This document shows, in pieces, positions 1-8,500 of a DNA stretch of 10,269 nucleotides. The stretch's first letter is position 1. Each line of letters opens with the position of its first letter. The stretch is from assembly GCA_029942205.1 (NCBI GenBank), contig JAOZTL010000019.1, positions 4,648 to 14,916 of the forward strand, written 5' to 3'. A program made the translations under genes and the position numbers. This DNA is from Bacteroidales bacterium (GTDB lineage Bacteria; Bacteroidota; Bacteroidia; Bacteroidales; JAOZTL01). Below the pieces are notes generated by a model. The model was not told the DNA's origin and did not search any database. It saw only the letters and a program-made list of their open reading frames with translations.

Positions 1-2
1 TT

Positions 3-74
3 ATTTTACTGAATAATATAGATTTACAGAATTGCGTAAGCAACATCAAAAAGGTCGAAGACCTTATGAAATAA
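3..74 (+). CDS. Possible C-terminal tail of an upstream gene (5' truncated)
   Basis: Frame 3 is open from the window edge to a TAA at 72-74, giving 23 residues that end in NIKKVEDLMK. The stop lies 5 bp before the phosphatase ATG at 80, a spacing typical of an operon. The function cannot be told from so short a tail. Two points weaken the call. An open stretch of 24 codons can arise by chance. Positions 31-66 also belong to an inverted-repeat element that recurs at 5422-5457, so the apparent protein end may be non-coding repeat. Confidence 0.35.
   Translation: MLLNNIDLQNCVSNIKKVEDLMK
31..66 (+). repeat. Left arm of a 36-bp imperfect inverted repeat
   Basis: The reverse complement of 5422-5457 matches this stretch at 32 of 36 positions without gaps. 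The arm contains a small palindrome, AAGGTC-GAA-GACCTT (51-65). Read on the minus strand, the palindrome is followed by TTTTT, like a weak intrinsic terminator. The arm lies just upstream of the phosphatase start. It could be a copy of a dispersed extragenic repeat or one end of a mobilised block. No transposase or target-site duplication is visible. Confidence 0.65.
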
Positions 75-79
75 CACCT

Positions 80-1681
80 ATGAAAATAACGATAAACGAA
101 ATATTTGCACTGAACGAATTAGGGCAGCGTGAGAATAACGAAGACAGCATTCTGCCTTCCAAAGAAAATGTAACAACCAACGAACGCCTATTTATTGTTT
201 GTGATGGGGTAGGAGGCTTAAACAAAGGCGAAGTAGCAAGCGAATTGGCGAGTAAAGCTTTCAAGCATGGGTTGGAGCTAAAGCGAAAGGAATACAAAAC
301 CGAGGTGAGTACCGAAGACGTAATCAACGATGGATTTGAACACATGCAAGCCACTATTGACAGCTATATCGAAGAAAACCCTGAGGTGCGTGGCATGGGA
401 ACAACGCTCGTAGCGGTCGATCTGCACGAGCAAGGGCTAAGCGTGGCACACTGTGGCGATAGTCGGTTTTATCATATTCGAGAAGGAAAAATCCTGTGGC
501 AAACCGAAGACCACAGCGTACTTAATGAATTATTGAAACACGGCGTGATAACACCCGAAGAGGCGAAAGAAAGCAGAAACAATAAGATTTCGAGAGCCAT
601 ACAAGGCAATTTGGTAAAGGAAACCGAAGCGGATATTCATTTCATTTCGGATGTAGCGGCAGATGATTTTTTGTTCTTGTGTTCGGATGGCGTATCGGGT
701 AGTATTTCGGATGATGAGCTGACGGATATTTTGTCGGGCGTAGAAACTACCGAAGAGAAAATGCAAACCATAGAAACGCTTTGTGAGGCAAACTCAAAAG
801 ATAATTATTCGGCTTTTCTTATTAGAATTGATGCCGTTGAAAAAACAACCGAAGAGTTGGCGGCTATTCCTGTTGTGGAAGCAGAAACGCCTCCTGCTGC
901 AATTATTGATGAACCAGAAAAAGCCACAATCACACCCAAAGACGAAACAGAGAAAAGCAATGAAGCCGTAGAAACGGATATCGAGCAAAAAGAAGAAATG
1001 GGTTCGGTATTTGATAAATATAAAATTCCAATTCTAGCAACAGCAGGCGTGTTGGTGGTTGTTCTTGTATTTTTGTTGCTTCCATCGCGTGGAACTTCGG
1101 CAGTAGACAAGCTTTTGTTGCAAGACAGTTTGCTACAAAGTGGTGATAGTTCTGCTAAGTATGGCAGTCGGTTAGAGTTATATCAAGCTTTTGTTGAGAA
1201 ATATTCGGATAACGAATTTGCAGCGAATGCGCAAGACAGTATTTGGGCTATAATGCTATATAAAGCTAAAAGAGAAGACAACAAAGCTGCTTACGTAAGT
1301 TTTATTGATAGCTTAAAAATAACTAAAAATCATAAAAAGATAATTTACTTTAAAGAAGCGGTTGATAGTATTTCATCAAAAACAATGCATCAGTTGAGAA
1401 AAAAAAACACCTTAAAAGGGTATGAAGGATTTGCACAACATTTAACAACACAAAATCCGAATAATTATCAAACGAATAAATATTACATAGAATTGCAAGA
1501 TAGCATTGCAGCAATAAAATACCGAGAAGTCAAAACGATAAATACCAGAGCCGCTTACGAAGTTTTTTTTAAGGAATACCCATTACGGTATAAAGCCGAA
1601 AAAGATTCGTTACTTAAAATGTTTGGAGAGCCTGATTCTGTTCCGATAACGAACGAAATAGACACAATAAATATAAAGTAA
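80..1681 (+). CDS. PP2C-family (PPM) Ser/Thr phosphatase, membrane-anchored
   Basis: This 533-aa protein should hydrolyse phosphoserine/phosphothreonine in a Mn/Mg-dependent reaction, and is the likely eraser for the kinase at 5546. The PPM domain spans about residues 1-246 with the expected motifs: RENNED (D22), DGVGG (D42/G43), GMGTT (105-109), CGDSR (D127), EDHS (143-146), SDG (D203) and KDN (D241). All metal-binding aspartates appear present. An acidic linker (about 247-314) leads to one membrane span (about 316-334). A roughly 200-residue tail, probably periplasmic, follows; it is helical, with several AY-x-x-F type repeats (near 370, 415, 455 and 505) resembling TPR-like units. The ATG at 80 is chosen because conserved PPM sequence begins right after it. 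An alternative TTG at 32 would add 16 residues from the inverted repeat. No Shine-Dalgarno sequence is seen. The FHA gene follows after 18 bp, probably in the same operon. Confidence 0.93.
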   Translation: MKITINEIFALNELGQRENNEDSILPSKENVTTNERLFIVCDGVGGLNKGEVASELASKAFKHGLELKRKEYKTEVSTEDVINDGFEHMQATIDSYIEENPEVRGMGTTLVAVDLHEQGLSVAHCGDSRFYHIREGKILWQTEDHSVLNELLKHGVITPEEAKESRNNKISRAIQGNLVKETEADIHFISDVAADDFLFLCSDGVSGSISDDELTDILSGVETTEEKMQTIETLCEANSKDNYSAFLIRIDAVEKTTEELAAIPVVEAETPPAAIIDEPEKATITPKDETEKSNEAVETDIEQKEEMGSVFDKYKIPILATAGVLVVVLVFLLLPSRGTSAVDKLLLQDSLLQSGDSSAKYGSRLELYQAFVEKYSDNEFAANAQDSIWAIMLYKAKREDNKAAYVSFIDSLKITKNHKKIIYFKEAVDSISSKTMHQLRKKNTLKGYEGFAQHLTTQNPNNYQTNKYYIELQDSIAAIKYREVKTINTRAAYEVFFKEYPLRYKAEKDSLLKMFGEPDSVPITNEIDTINIK

Positions 1682-1699
1682 ACTAAAGTTAAGAAAGAC

Positions 1700-2317
1700 A
1701 TGCAACGGAGTATAAAAATAGGACGAAACGAAAACAATACGATTCGGATAAACAATAACCGAATCAGTAGAGAACATGCCGAGATTGTTCGAGTAAAGGA
1801 AAATACGTATTTAATAAAAGACTTGGGATCGGCACACGGTGTTTTTGTGAACGGTAATAAAATAAAACAAACACAAATAGACGGTAATAGTACTGTGTTG
1901 TTGGGAAATTTCGAGTTGGATATTCGCTTTTTATTGAATAAATTGGATTCGGATACTTATACCAAAAAAATAAATTATGACGATTTACAGAAACAGATAG
2001 AAATAAATAAGCAGTTTTTGCGATTGGAGCAAATTTATGAGCAATACAAAAAGGATAAACAAAAATTGCGGCGAGGTAGCGGGTTGAAAAAAACGGGTGT
2101 GCGTGCAGGGCTTGCACTGATTCCTTTTGTTGGCAATGCAATAGGCATTATGGCTGGTGGGTCGATGGATAGCTCGAAGGAAATGGACGATCTGAATGAA
2201 CAGTTTAAGAAAGATTACGTTTGTCCGAAATGCTTTCATTTTCTAGGATTTGAACCATTTGAAAATCATCAGAAAAGGGGCTATTGCTTTTATTGCAAAT
2301 CGGAATGGAATAAGTAA
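1700..2317 (+). CDS. FHA-domain protein with C-terminal zinc ribbon
   Basis: A 205-aa cytoplasmic protein that probably reads phosphothreonine marks made by the linked kinase. The N-terminal FHA domain (about 1-80) has the GRNENN turn (8-13), the SREHA phosphopeptide-binding motif (S23, R24, H26) and the loop GSAHGVFVNG (43-52). In that loop His46 replaces the Asn often found before the glycine, a variation seen in other bacterial FHA domains. A charged helical, probably coiled-coil segment follows (about 90-130), then a Gly/Ala-rich hydrophobic stretch (about 135-154) that could be a membrane-inserting hairpin. The C-terminus has CPKC (C175, C178) and CFYC (C196, C199), which fits a four-cysteine zinc ribbon. 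It lies 18 bp after the phosphatase and 24 bp before the first ATPase gene, so co-transcription is likely. The partners are inferred from position only. Confidence 0.88.
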   Translation: MQRSIKIGRNENNTIRINNNRISREHAEIVRVKENTYLIKDLGSAHGVFVNGNKIKQTQIDGNSTVLLGNFELDIRFLLNKLDSDTYTKKINYDDLQKQIEINKQFLRLEQIYEQYKKDKQKLRRGSGLKKTGVRAGLALIPFVGNAIGIMAGGSMDSSKEMDDLNEQFKKDYVCPKCFHFLGFEPFENHQKRGYCFYCKSEWNK

Positions 2318-2328
2318 ATGATTGGCAA

Positions 2329-5300
2329 AAAAACTTAATCAATGAAACAAAAATTAGCATTAGGACACCAAGAATTTTCAGAAGTTATTGGTAATAACTG
2401 TATTTACGTGGACAAAACCGAAACGATTTATAAATTAATCGATCGGGGAAGCTATTATTTTCTATCTCGACCACGTCGGTTTGGTAAGTCGTTGCTGGCA
2501 AATACGATAAAAGAACTATTTCTGGGAAACAAAGAACTGTTCAAAGGCTTATGGATTTATGATAAATGGGATTGGACAAAAACGTATCCAGTAATCAAGA
2601 TTTCGTTTTCAAAAATAGGGCACGATACGCTTGGTTTGGAAAAAGCGATTGATAATCAGTTGAATAAAATAGCAAAATCCAATGGAATTATCTTAAACGA
2701 AAATGTAAACTCTTTAAAATTTGAAGAATTAATAGAAAAATTATCCAAAGAAGCACAAGTAGCCATCGTTATTGATGAGTATGACAAGCCCATTATTGAT
2801 TACATGGACAATGTTCCGCAGGCAGAGAAAAACCGTGATATTCTTAAGAATTTCTATTCCGTATTGAAAGATGCCGATAAATTTATCAAGTTTCTTTTTA
2901 TAACGGGAGTTTCCAAATTTAGCCATGTGTCTATTTTTTCTGATTTGAATAATTTGATAGACATAACCATTGATCGGAATTATTCGCAGATTGTAGGCTG
3001 GACAAAGGAAGAAATAGAAAAATATTTTCCCGATTATATCGAAGAAATTTCGGAAGAGTACCGAGATATTTATCCCGATATAATGCCCGAAATCAAGAAA
3101 TGGTATAATGGATATTCATGGGATGGACGCACAAGTGTTTATAATCCTGTATCGTTAATGAATCTATTTTCTAAACGTATATTTAAAAATTACTGGTTTG
3201 CGACAGGCACGCCTACCATGTTGATGGACATTATCCGTACTCGAAAACTAACGGCTTTTGATATTGAAAATGTTTATATTTCGCCCGAAACGCTGGACAA
3301 ATACGACTTTAAGGCGATTGATTTTAAATCATTACTGTTTCAAACAGGCTATTTAACGATAAAAAACTACAACACGCTTTATGGCGAGATAACGCTGGGC
3401 TACCCCAATCAAGAAGTGGCAAAATCATTTTCGGCGCATATTCTTACCGAATTAACATCAGGTAGGCTGGACGATACCGATAATTTGCTGCATAGAATCC
3501 GTCAAAGTTTTATGCAAGACAAAATAGATAAATTTATCGATTACGTAAATCTTCTGCTTCGTGAAATTCCGTACTCCATAGTGGAAGATAAAGAGAATTT
3601 TTACCACTCGCTATTTTATCTCATCATGCGAATACAGGGATTTAGTATTGATGCCGAAATATTAACAATCGATGGTAGAATTGATGCCATTGTAAAAACC
3701 GATGAGCATATTTATATTCTGGAGTTTAAAATCAACCAATCGGCTCAAAAAGCGATTCAACAGATTAAGGACAAAAAATATGCACTTGGCTATACCGACG
3801 ATAAACGCCCGATAACACTGCTCGGGATAAATTTTGATACCGAAAAAAAATGTGTAGATGATTATTTATTAGAAAAACTTAATCAATGAAACAAAAATTA
3901 GCATTAGGACACCAAGAATTTTCAGAAGTTATTGGTAATAACTGTATTTACGTGGACAAAACCGAAACGATTTATAAATTAATCGATCGGGGAAGCTATT
4001 ATTTTCTATCTCGACCACGTCGGTTTGGTAAGTCGTTGCTGGCAAATACGATAAAAGAACTATTTCTGGGAAACAAAGAACTGTTCAAAGGCTTATGGAT
4101 TTATGATAAATGGGATTGGACAAAAACGTATCCAGTAATCAAGATTTCGTTTTCAAAAATAGGGCACGATACGCTTGGTTTGGAAAAAGCGATTGATAAT
4201 CAGTTGAATAAAATAGCAAAATCCAATGGAATTATCTTAAACGAAAATGTAAACTCTTTAAAATTTGAAGAATTAATAGAAAAATTATCCAAAGAAGCAC
4301 AAGTAGCCATCGTTATTGATGAGTATGACAAGCCCATTATTGATTACATGGACAATGTTCCGCAGGCAGAGAAAAACCGTGATATTCTTAAGAATTTCTA
4401 TTCCGTATTGAAAGATGCCGATAAATTTATCAAGTTTCTTTTTATAACGGGAGTTTCCAAATTTAGCCATGTGTCTATTTTTTCTGATTTGAATAATTTG
4501 ATAGACATAACCATTGATCGGAATTATTCGCAGATTGTAGGCTGGACAAAGGAAGAAATAGAAAAATATTTTCCCGATTATATCGAAGAAATTTCGGAAG
4601 AGTACCGAGATATTTATCCCGATATAATGCCCGAAATCAAGAAATGGTATAATGGATATTCATGGGATGGACGCACAAGTGTTTATAATCCTGTATCGTT
4701 AATGAATCTATTTTCTAAACGTATATTTAAAAATTACTGGTTTGCGACAGGCACGCCTACCATGTTGATGGACATTATCCGTACTCGAAAACTAACGGCT
4801 TTTGATATTGAAAATGTTTATATTTCGCCCGAAACGCTGGACAAATACGACTTTAAGGCGATTGATTTTAAATCATTACTGTTTCAAACAGGCTATTTAA
4901 CGATAAAAAACTACAACACGCTTTATGGCGAGATAACGCTGGGCTACCCCAATCAAGAAGTGGCAAAATCATTTTCGGCGCATATTCTTACCGAATTAAC
5001 ATCAGGTAGGCTGGACGATACCGATAATTTGCTGCATAGAATCCGTCAAAGTTTTATGCAAGACAAAATAGATAAATTTATCGATTACGTAAATCTTCTG
5101 CTTCGTGAAATTCCGTACTCCATAGTGGAAGATAAAGAGAATTTTTACCACTCGCTATTTTATCTCATCATGCGAATACAGGGATTTAGTATTGATGCCG
5201 AAATATTAACAATCGATGGTAGAATTGATGCCATTGTAAAAACCGATGAGCATATTTATATTCTGGAGTTTAAAATCAACCAATCGGCTCAAAAAGCGAT

Positions 5301-5421
5301 TCAACAGATTAAGGACAAAAAATATGCACTTGGCTATACCGACGATAAACGCCCGATAACACTGCTTGGGATAAATTTTGATACCGAAAAAAAATGTGTG
5401 GATGATTATATTATTGAAAAA
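2329..5421 (+). repeat. 1544-bp direct tandem duplication of the ATPase/nuclease gene
   Basis: Unit 1 runs from 2329 to 3877 and unit 2 from 3873 to 5421; they share an AAAAA at the junction and have a period of 1544 bp. The 13 bases before each ATG (AAAAACTTAATCA) match. From the ATG onward the copies look identical by direct comparison of several blocks and by identical translations, until 3823/5367. Six mismatches then fall within about 50 bp: 3823, 3856, 3866, 3868, 3869 and 3871, paired with positions 1544 higher. The junction AAAAA also occurs before copy 1 and in the end of copy 2, which fits slippage or microhomology at an A-run. A misassembly of a repeat array is possible. Confidence 0.93.
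2342..3889 (+). CDS. AAA-ATPase-like protein with PD-(D/E)XK nuclease domain, copy 1
   Basis: A 515-aa full-length member of the AAA-ATPase_like plus C-terminal PD-(D/E)XK family (Pfam-type PF09820/PF08011, recognised by eye). The degenerate P-loop RPRRFGKS (43-50) has Lys49. Walker B is VIDEYD with D145 and E146. The C-terminal nuclease core has GRIDAIV (D448) followed by ILEFK (E461, K463), the D...ExK metal-binding signature. It is therefore predicted to bind ATP and may cut DNA. The family is abundant and often multicopy, but its biological role is not established; defence or mobile-element functions are speculation. No signal peptide or membrane span is seen, so it is probably cytoplasmic. 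The ATG lies 24 bp after the FHA stop. The C-terminus DDYLLEKLNQ differs from copy 2, and its TGA overlaps the next ATG (ATGA), suggesting translational coupling. Confidence 0.9.
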   Translation: MKQKLALGHQEFSEVIGNNCIYVDKTETIYKLIDRGSYYFLSRPRRFGKSLLANTIKELFLGNKELFKGLWIYDKWDWTKTYPVIKISFSKIGHDTLGLEKAIDNQLNKIAKSNGIILNENVNSLKFEELIEKLSKEAQVAIVIDEYDKPIIDYMDNVPQAEKNRDILKNFYSVLKDADKFIKFLFITGVSKFSHVSIFSDLNNLIDITIDRNYSQIVGWTKEEIEKYFPDYIEEISEEYRDIYPDIMPEIKKWYNGYSWDGRTSVYNPVSLMNLFSKRIFKNYWFATGTPTMLMDIIRTRKLTAFDIENVYISPETLDKYDFKAIDFKSLLFQTGYLTIKNYNTLYGEITLGYPNQEVAKSFSAHILTELTSGRLDDTDNLLHRIRQSFMQDKIDKFIDYVNLLLREIPYSIVEDKENFYHSLFYLIMRIQGFSIDAEILTIDGRIDAIVKTDEHIYILEFKINQSAQKAIQQIKDKKYALGYTDDKRPITLLGINFDTEKKCVDDYLLEKLNQ

Positions 5422-5424
5422 TAA
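3886..5424 (+). CDS. AAA-ATPase-like protein with PD-(D/E)XK nuclease domain, copy 2
   Basis: A 512-aa near-duplicate of the preceding gene. The proteins are identical through residue 508 (DDY) and differ only at the end, IIEK here against LLEKLNQ in copy 1. P-loop Lys49, Walker B D145/E146 and nuclease residues D448, E461 and K463 are all kept, so neither copy shows decay. Its start overlaps the stop of copy 1 by 4 bp (ATGA), and there is no separate promoter space. The TAA stop (5422-5424) is the first codon of the right inverted-repeat arm and sits inside a terminator-like hairpin, so this is probably the last gene of the transcript that begins at or before the phosphatase. The biochemical role is inferred from motifs only. 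Confidence 0.9.
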   Translation: MKQKLALGHQEFSEVIGNNCIYVDKTETIYKLIDRGSYYFLSRPRRFGKSLLANTIKELFLGNKELFKGLWIYDKWDWTKTYPVIKISFSKIGHDTLGLEKAIDNQLNKIAKSNGIILNENVNSLKFEELIEKLSKEAQVAIVIDEYDKPIIDYMDNVPQAEKNRDILKNFYSVLKDADKFIKFLFITGVSKFSHVSIFSDLNNLIDITIDRNYSQIVGWTKEEIEKYFPDYIEEISEEYRDIYPDIMPEIKKWYNGYSWDGRTSVYNPVSLMNLFSKRIFKNYWFATGTPTMLMDIIRTRKLTAFDIENVYISPETLDKYDFKAIDFKSLLFQTGYLTIKNYNTLYGEITLGYPNQEVAKSFSAHILTELTSGRLDDTDNLLHRIRQSFMQDKIDKFIDYVNLLLREIPYSIVEDKENFYHSLFYLIMRIQGFSIDAEILTIDGRIDAIVKTDEHIYILEFKINQSAQKAIQQIKDKKYALGYTDDKRPITLLGINFDTEKKCVDDYIIEK

Positions 5425-5440
5425 GGTCTTCGCCTTTTTT
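5419..5440 (+). terminator. Probable intrinsic terminator after the ATPase pair
   Basis: AAGG (5423-5426) pairs with CCTT (5433-5436) around the loop TCTTCG. Four more T residues follow (5437-5440), and upstream A residues can extend the stem past one T/T mismatch. The stem is short, so termination may be partial. The opposite strand reads CCTTATTTTT after the same stem, so it could work in both directions. It lies directly at the stop of copy 2 and separates that transcript from the kinase gene. Confidence 0.5.
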
Positions 5441-5457
5441 GATGTTGCTCACGCATT
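5422..5457 (-). repeat. Right arm of the 36-bp imperfect inverted repeat
   Basis: Reverse-complement partner of 31-66, with four mismatches. Its minus strand can be read as the short peptide MREQHQKRRRPY, against LRKQHQKGRRPY from the left arm. Such a peptide is more likely the by-product of a dispersed extragenic repeat than a real protein. The arm starts exactly at the stop codon of copy 2 and includes the terminator hairpin. Together the arms bracket the phosphatase, FHA and both ATPase genes and exclude the kinase. Confidence 0.65.
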
Positions 5458-5545
5458 AGTAAAAAAATAAGAATTTAATTCTGTTTACACTAAAGTCTTT
5501 GATCTTACAAATAGCATAAAATGCTGACCTAAAACAATAACGAAA
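5458..5545 (+). promoter_or_regulatory. Kinase leader with two palindromes; promoter expected here
   Basis: Because a terminator-like hairpin precedes it, the kinase gene probably has its own promoter in this AT-rich gap. Two short inverted repeats stand out: AGAATT-T-AATTCT (5470-5482) and AGCAT-AAA-ATGCT (5513-5525). TAATTCTG (5476-5483) matches the Bacteroidota -7 consensus TAnnTTTG at all but one position, but no -33 element is found at the proper spacing. ATG-CTG-ACC-TAA at 5521-5532 is a three-codon reading frame ending 13 bp before the kinase start, probably chance. The palindromes could be operator half-sites or leader hairpins; nothing shows which. Confidence 0.3.
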
Positions 5546-8500
5546 ATGCTGAATGAAAAAATTCTGAATTACAAATTAACCCGCCTAATAGGAAAAGGCG
5601 GAATGGCTGAAGTATTTGAAGCACAACACGAAAAATTTGAAAATAGAAAAGTTGCGGTTAAAATATTAAATCCAATTTTTACGGCAAACGACATTATCCG
5701 TAAGCGTTTTGAGAACGAAGCCAAAATAATGGCAAACTTAGAGCATGCGAATATTGTTAAAGTGGTTGATTTGGACGAACGCCCCGATCGTTTGGCTATA
5801 TTAATGGAATTGTTGGAAGGCGAGAATTTGAGTCAATTTATGAAGCGACACAAAAAACTCAATTTGCCTGAAATAATCAGTATTTATAGTCAAGCATTAG
5901 ATGCTTTTGGTTATGCGCATGAAAATAAAATAGTGCATCGTGATGTAAAGCCATCCAATATTTTTATCGAGCAAAATAATACCGTAAAAATCTTAGATTT
6001 TGGAATAGCTAAAATCCTGAGTGGCGATTCGTCGATGACTACCACAGGCATACAAATGGGGACGCTCAAGTACATGAGCCCCGAACAGGTAAAAGACTCC
6101 AAATACATCGACCATAAAAGTGATATTTATTCGTTAGGTGTTATTTTGCATTACATGCTTGCTGGGAAAGAGCCATATCAAGATAACACGCTTACAGATT
6201 ACGATATTCGGAAAAATATTGTAGAACAAACATTGCCTCGTTTGCAGAGCAATAACCAGTTTCAAGCGATTATTGATAAATCAACACAGAAAAATGCGGC
6301 AAACCGATTTGATAGCTGCGAGCAATTTAAGCAAGAGTTATTGGCTGTTTATGAAGGTGATGACAAAACAATAATTGAAGAGCCGATTTTTAATAAGGCT
6401 AAAGAACCAATTATTGCAAAGCCAAAACCGACACCAAAGCCCAAAAAAGAGAAAAAGCCCAAAGAACCACGTGCGCCAAGGAAAAAATTATCGACCAAAG
6501 CTAAAAAGATAATGACTTATGGCATTGCGTCTGTGGCTGTTTTATTGTTGGCGTTTGCAAGCTTTAAATTCTTTTCGGGAGGCGTTGATTATGTGCCTGT
6601 TTCTGATACCAATGGGCTTGTGGGTTTTGCTGATAAGGATGGAAATTTGGTGATTGATTATGCGTTCTATGATGCAAATGAATTTAAGGAAGGCATGGCT
6701 GTTGTTAATTTTTTCGGAAAATATGGCTACATCAATAGCGAAGGAAAATTAATTACAGAATACGAATATGACGAAGCTGCCGATTTTTCAGAAGGTAGGG
6801 CTTTGGTCAAGAAAAATGGAAAATACGGTTACATTAGCGATAAAGGAAGTTTGATTATTGGATTCGATTATTTTAATGCCAAAAGCTTTTCGGACGGATT
6901 AGCATTGATCGAAAAAGACGGAAAATATGGCTACATCAACAAAAAAGGTGAGTTAGTGATAAATAATGAATTTGATTATGCCATGTCGTTTTCCGAAGGC
7001 TTGGCGGTTGCTACTAGCGAAGATGGATTATTTGGCTACATCAATACGGATGGCGAATGGGAAATAAATCCAGAGTTTTCGTATGCCGAAAGATTTTCTG
7101 AAGGAAGAGCCGTAACGGCAAAAGATGGATTGATGGGCTACATCAACGATAATGGCGAATTGATGGGCGAATATGCTTATGAAATGGCATATCCGTATTC
7201 AAACGAAATAGCTTTGGTGCTTAAAGATCAAAAGTATGGTTTTATTAATACTTCGGGAGAATATGTTGCTGAGCCTCAATTTGATGAAGCATCTAGCTTT
7301 TACAAAAAAGAGAATGTAGCAGTTGTTATCAATAAAGGAAAAAAAGCAGTACTGAATGCCGATGGTGAGCTAATTACCGATTGGTATACCAATGTACAAG
7401 TAAAAGATTATGGCATATTGAAAGTGGAAAATAACGGACAATTTGCGGTTTTTAATTTGGAAGGTGAAATCATTAGCGATTGGTACGATGAAATAGGAAA
7501 AATAAAAGAAGGAATTACCAAAGTGCGGCAACAAAACAAATACGGCTTTATTCGCATCACTGGAGAAGAATTTATTGCTCCTATTTATATGCAAGTGGCT
7601 GATTTTCAGAACGGATTTGCTTCAGTCAAACAAAACGATTATTTCCAAATTATAAATATGGACGGAGAGCTACTGACAGACGAGCAATTTGACGATGCAG
7701 GTAGTTTTAGCAATAACCGTATTCGAGTGAAGAAAGAAGAAAAATGGGCTTATTTAGATCCATCAGGAATGATCGTTGTGGATTATCAATACGATGATGC
7801 TGCCGATTTTATGGGCGAATATGCAGGAATAGAGCAAGATAAAAAATATGGATTGATCGATGTTAATGGAAACTTATTGGGAGGATTAGAAGAAGGCAAC
7901 GATTTGTATAATCTTATGTACGCTATCAATTATGCTGTTTTAGAAGCAGATGAGAAAACGTTGTTTATATTTCAATCGGGGACTGTGGAGCAAAAAGAAG
8001 GCAACATCAGTAAGTTTGATGGATTGAATTTCATCTTCAAAAAAGAAAACAAATATGCCTTAGCCGATAAAAAGGGGCAAATGCTTAGTGGATTTGATTA
8101 TGAAGAGATTGATGACTTTGAAGAAGGCATGGCAATGGTGAAAAAAGACGATAAAGTTAATTTTATTGATCGAGATGGGCATGTTATTTCTACAACTTGG
8201 TATAAGGATGCAGAAGAATTTACCGAAGGCTATGCGCTTATTGCTGGCGATGATGATAAAATTGGCTATTTGAGTGCCGAAGGGCAGCCGTTTCTTTTTG
8301 GACAATACGATGATATTGACGAATTTAGTAACGGATTGGCTGTGGTTGAAAACGAAGACAGTGATGAGGCTTTGATTAATCGCAGCGGGCAAGTGCAAGG
8401 AGCTTGGTATGATGGCGTTTCGCTATTAGGCAAAGGCATGGCAAGGGTCAAAAAAGACGATAAATATGCCGTAATGACTCGATCAGGCAATTTGATTTCG

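Noticed and set aside
32..79. Extended phosphatase start at TTG 32
   Set aside because: The 16 added residues come from the inverted-repeat arm and have no PPM character. The ATG at 80 directly precedes the conserved domain.
805..1110. Minus-strand 101-codon open frame inside the phosphatase gene
   Set aside because: It is antisense to the acidic linker and membrane span of a clear gene, with no recognisable domain. Other minus-strand open frames in the window (for example 1764-2141 and 8060-8398) are shadows of the same kind.
31..5457. Complete transposon or insertion sequence
   Set aside because: The arms are imperfect, and no transposase or integrase is encoded between them. No target-site duplication could be identified.
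5521..5532. Three-codon upstream reading frame (ATG CTG ACC TAA) as a regulatory leader peptide
   Set aside because: It is too short to distinguish from chance in AT-rich DNA. It has no ribosome binding site or attenuation structure.
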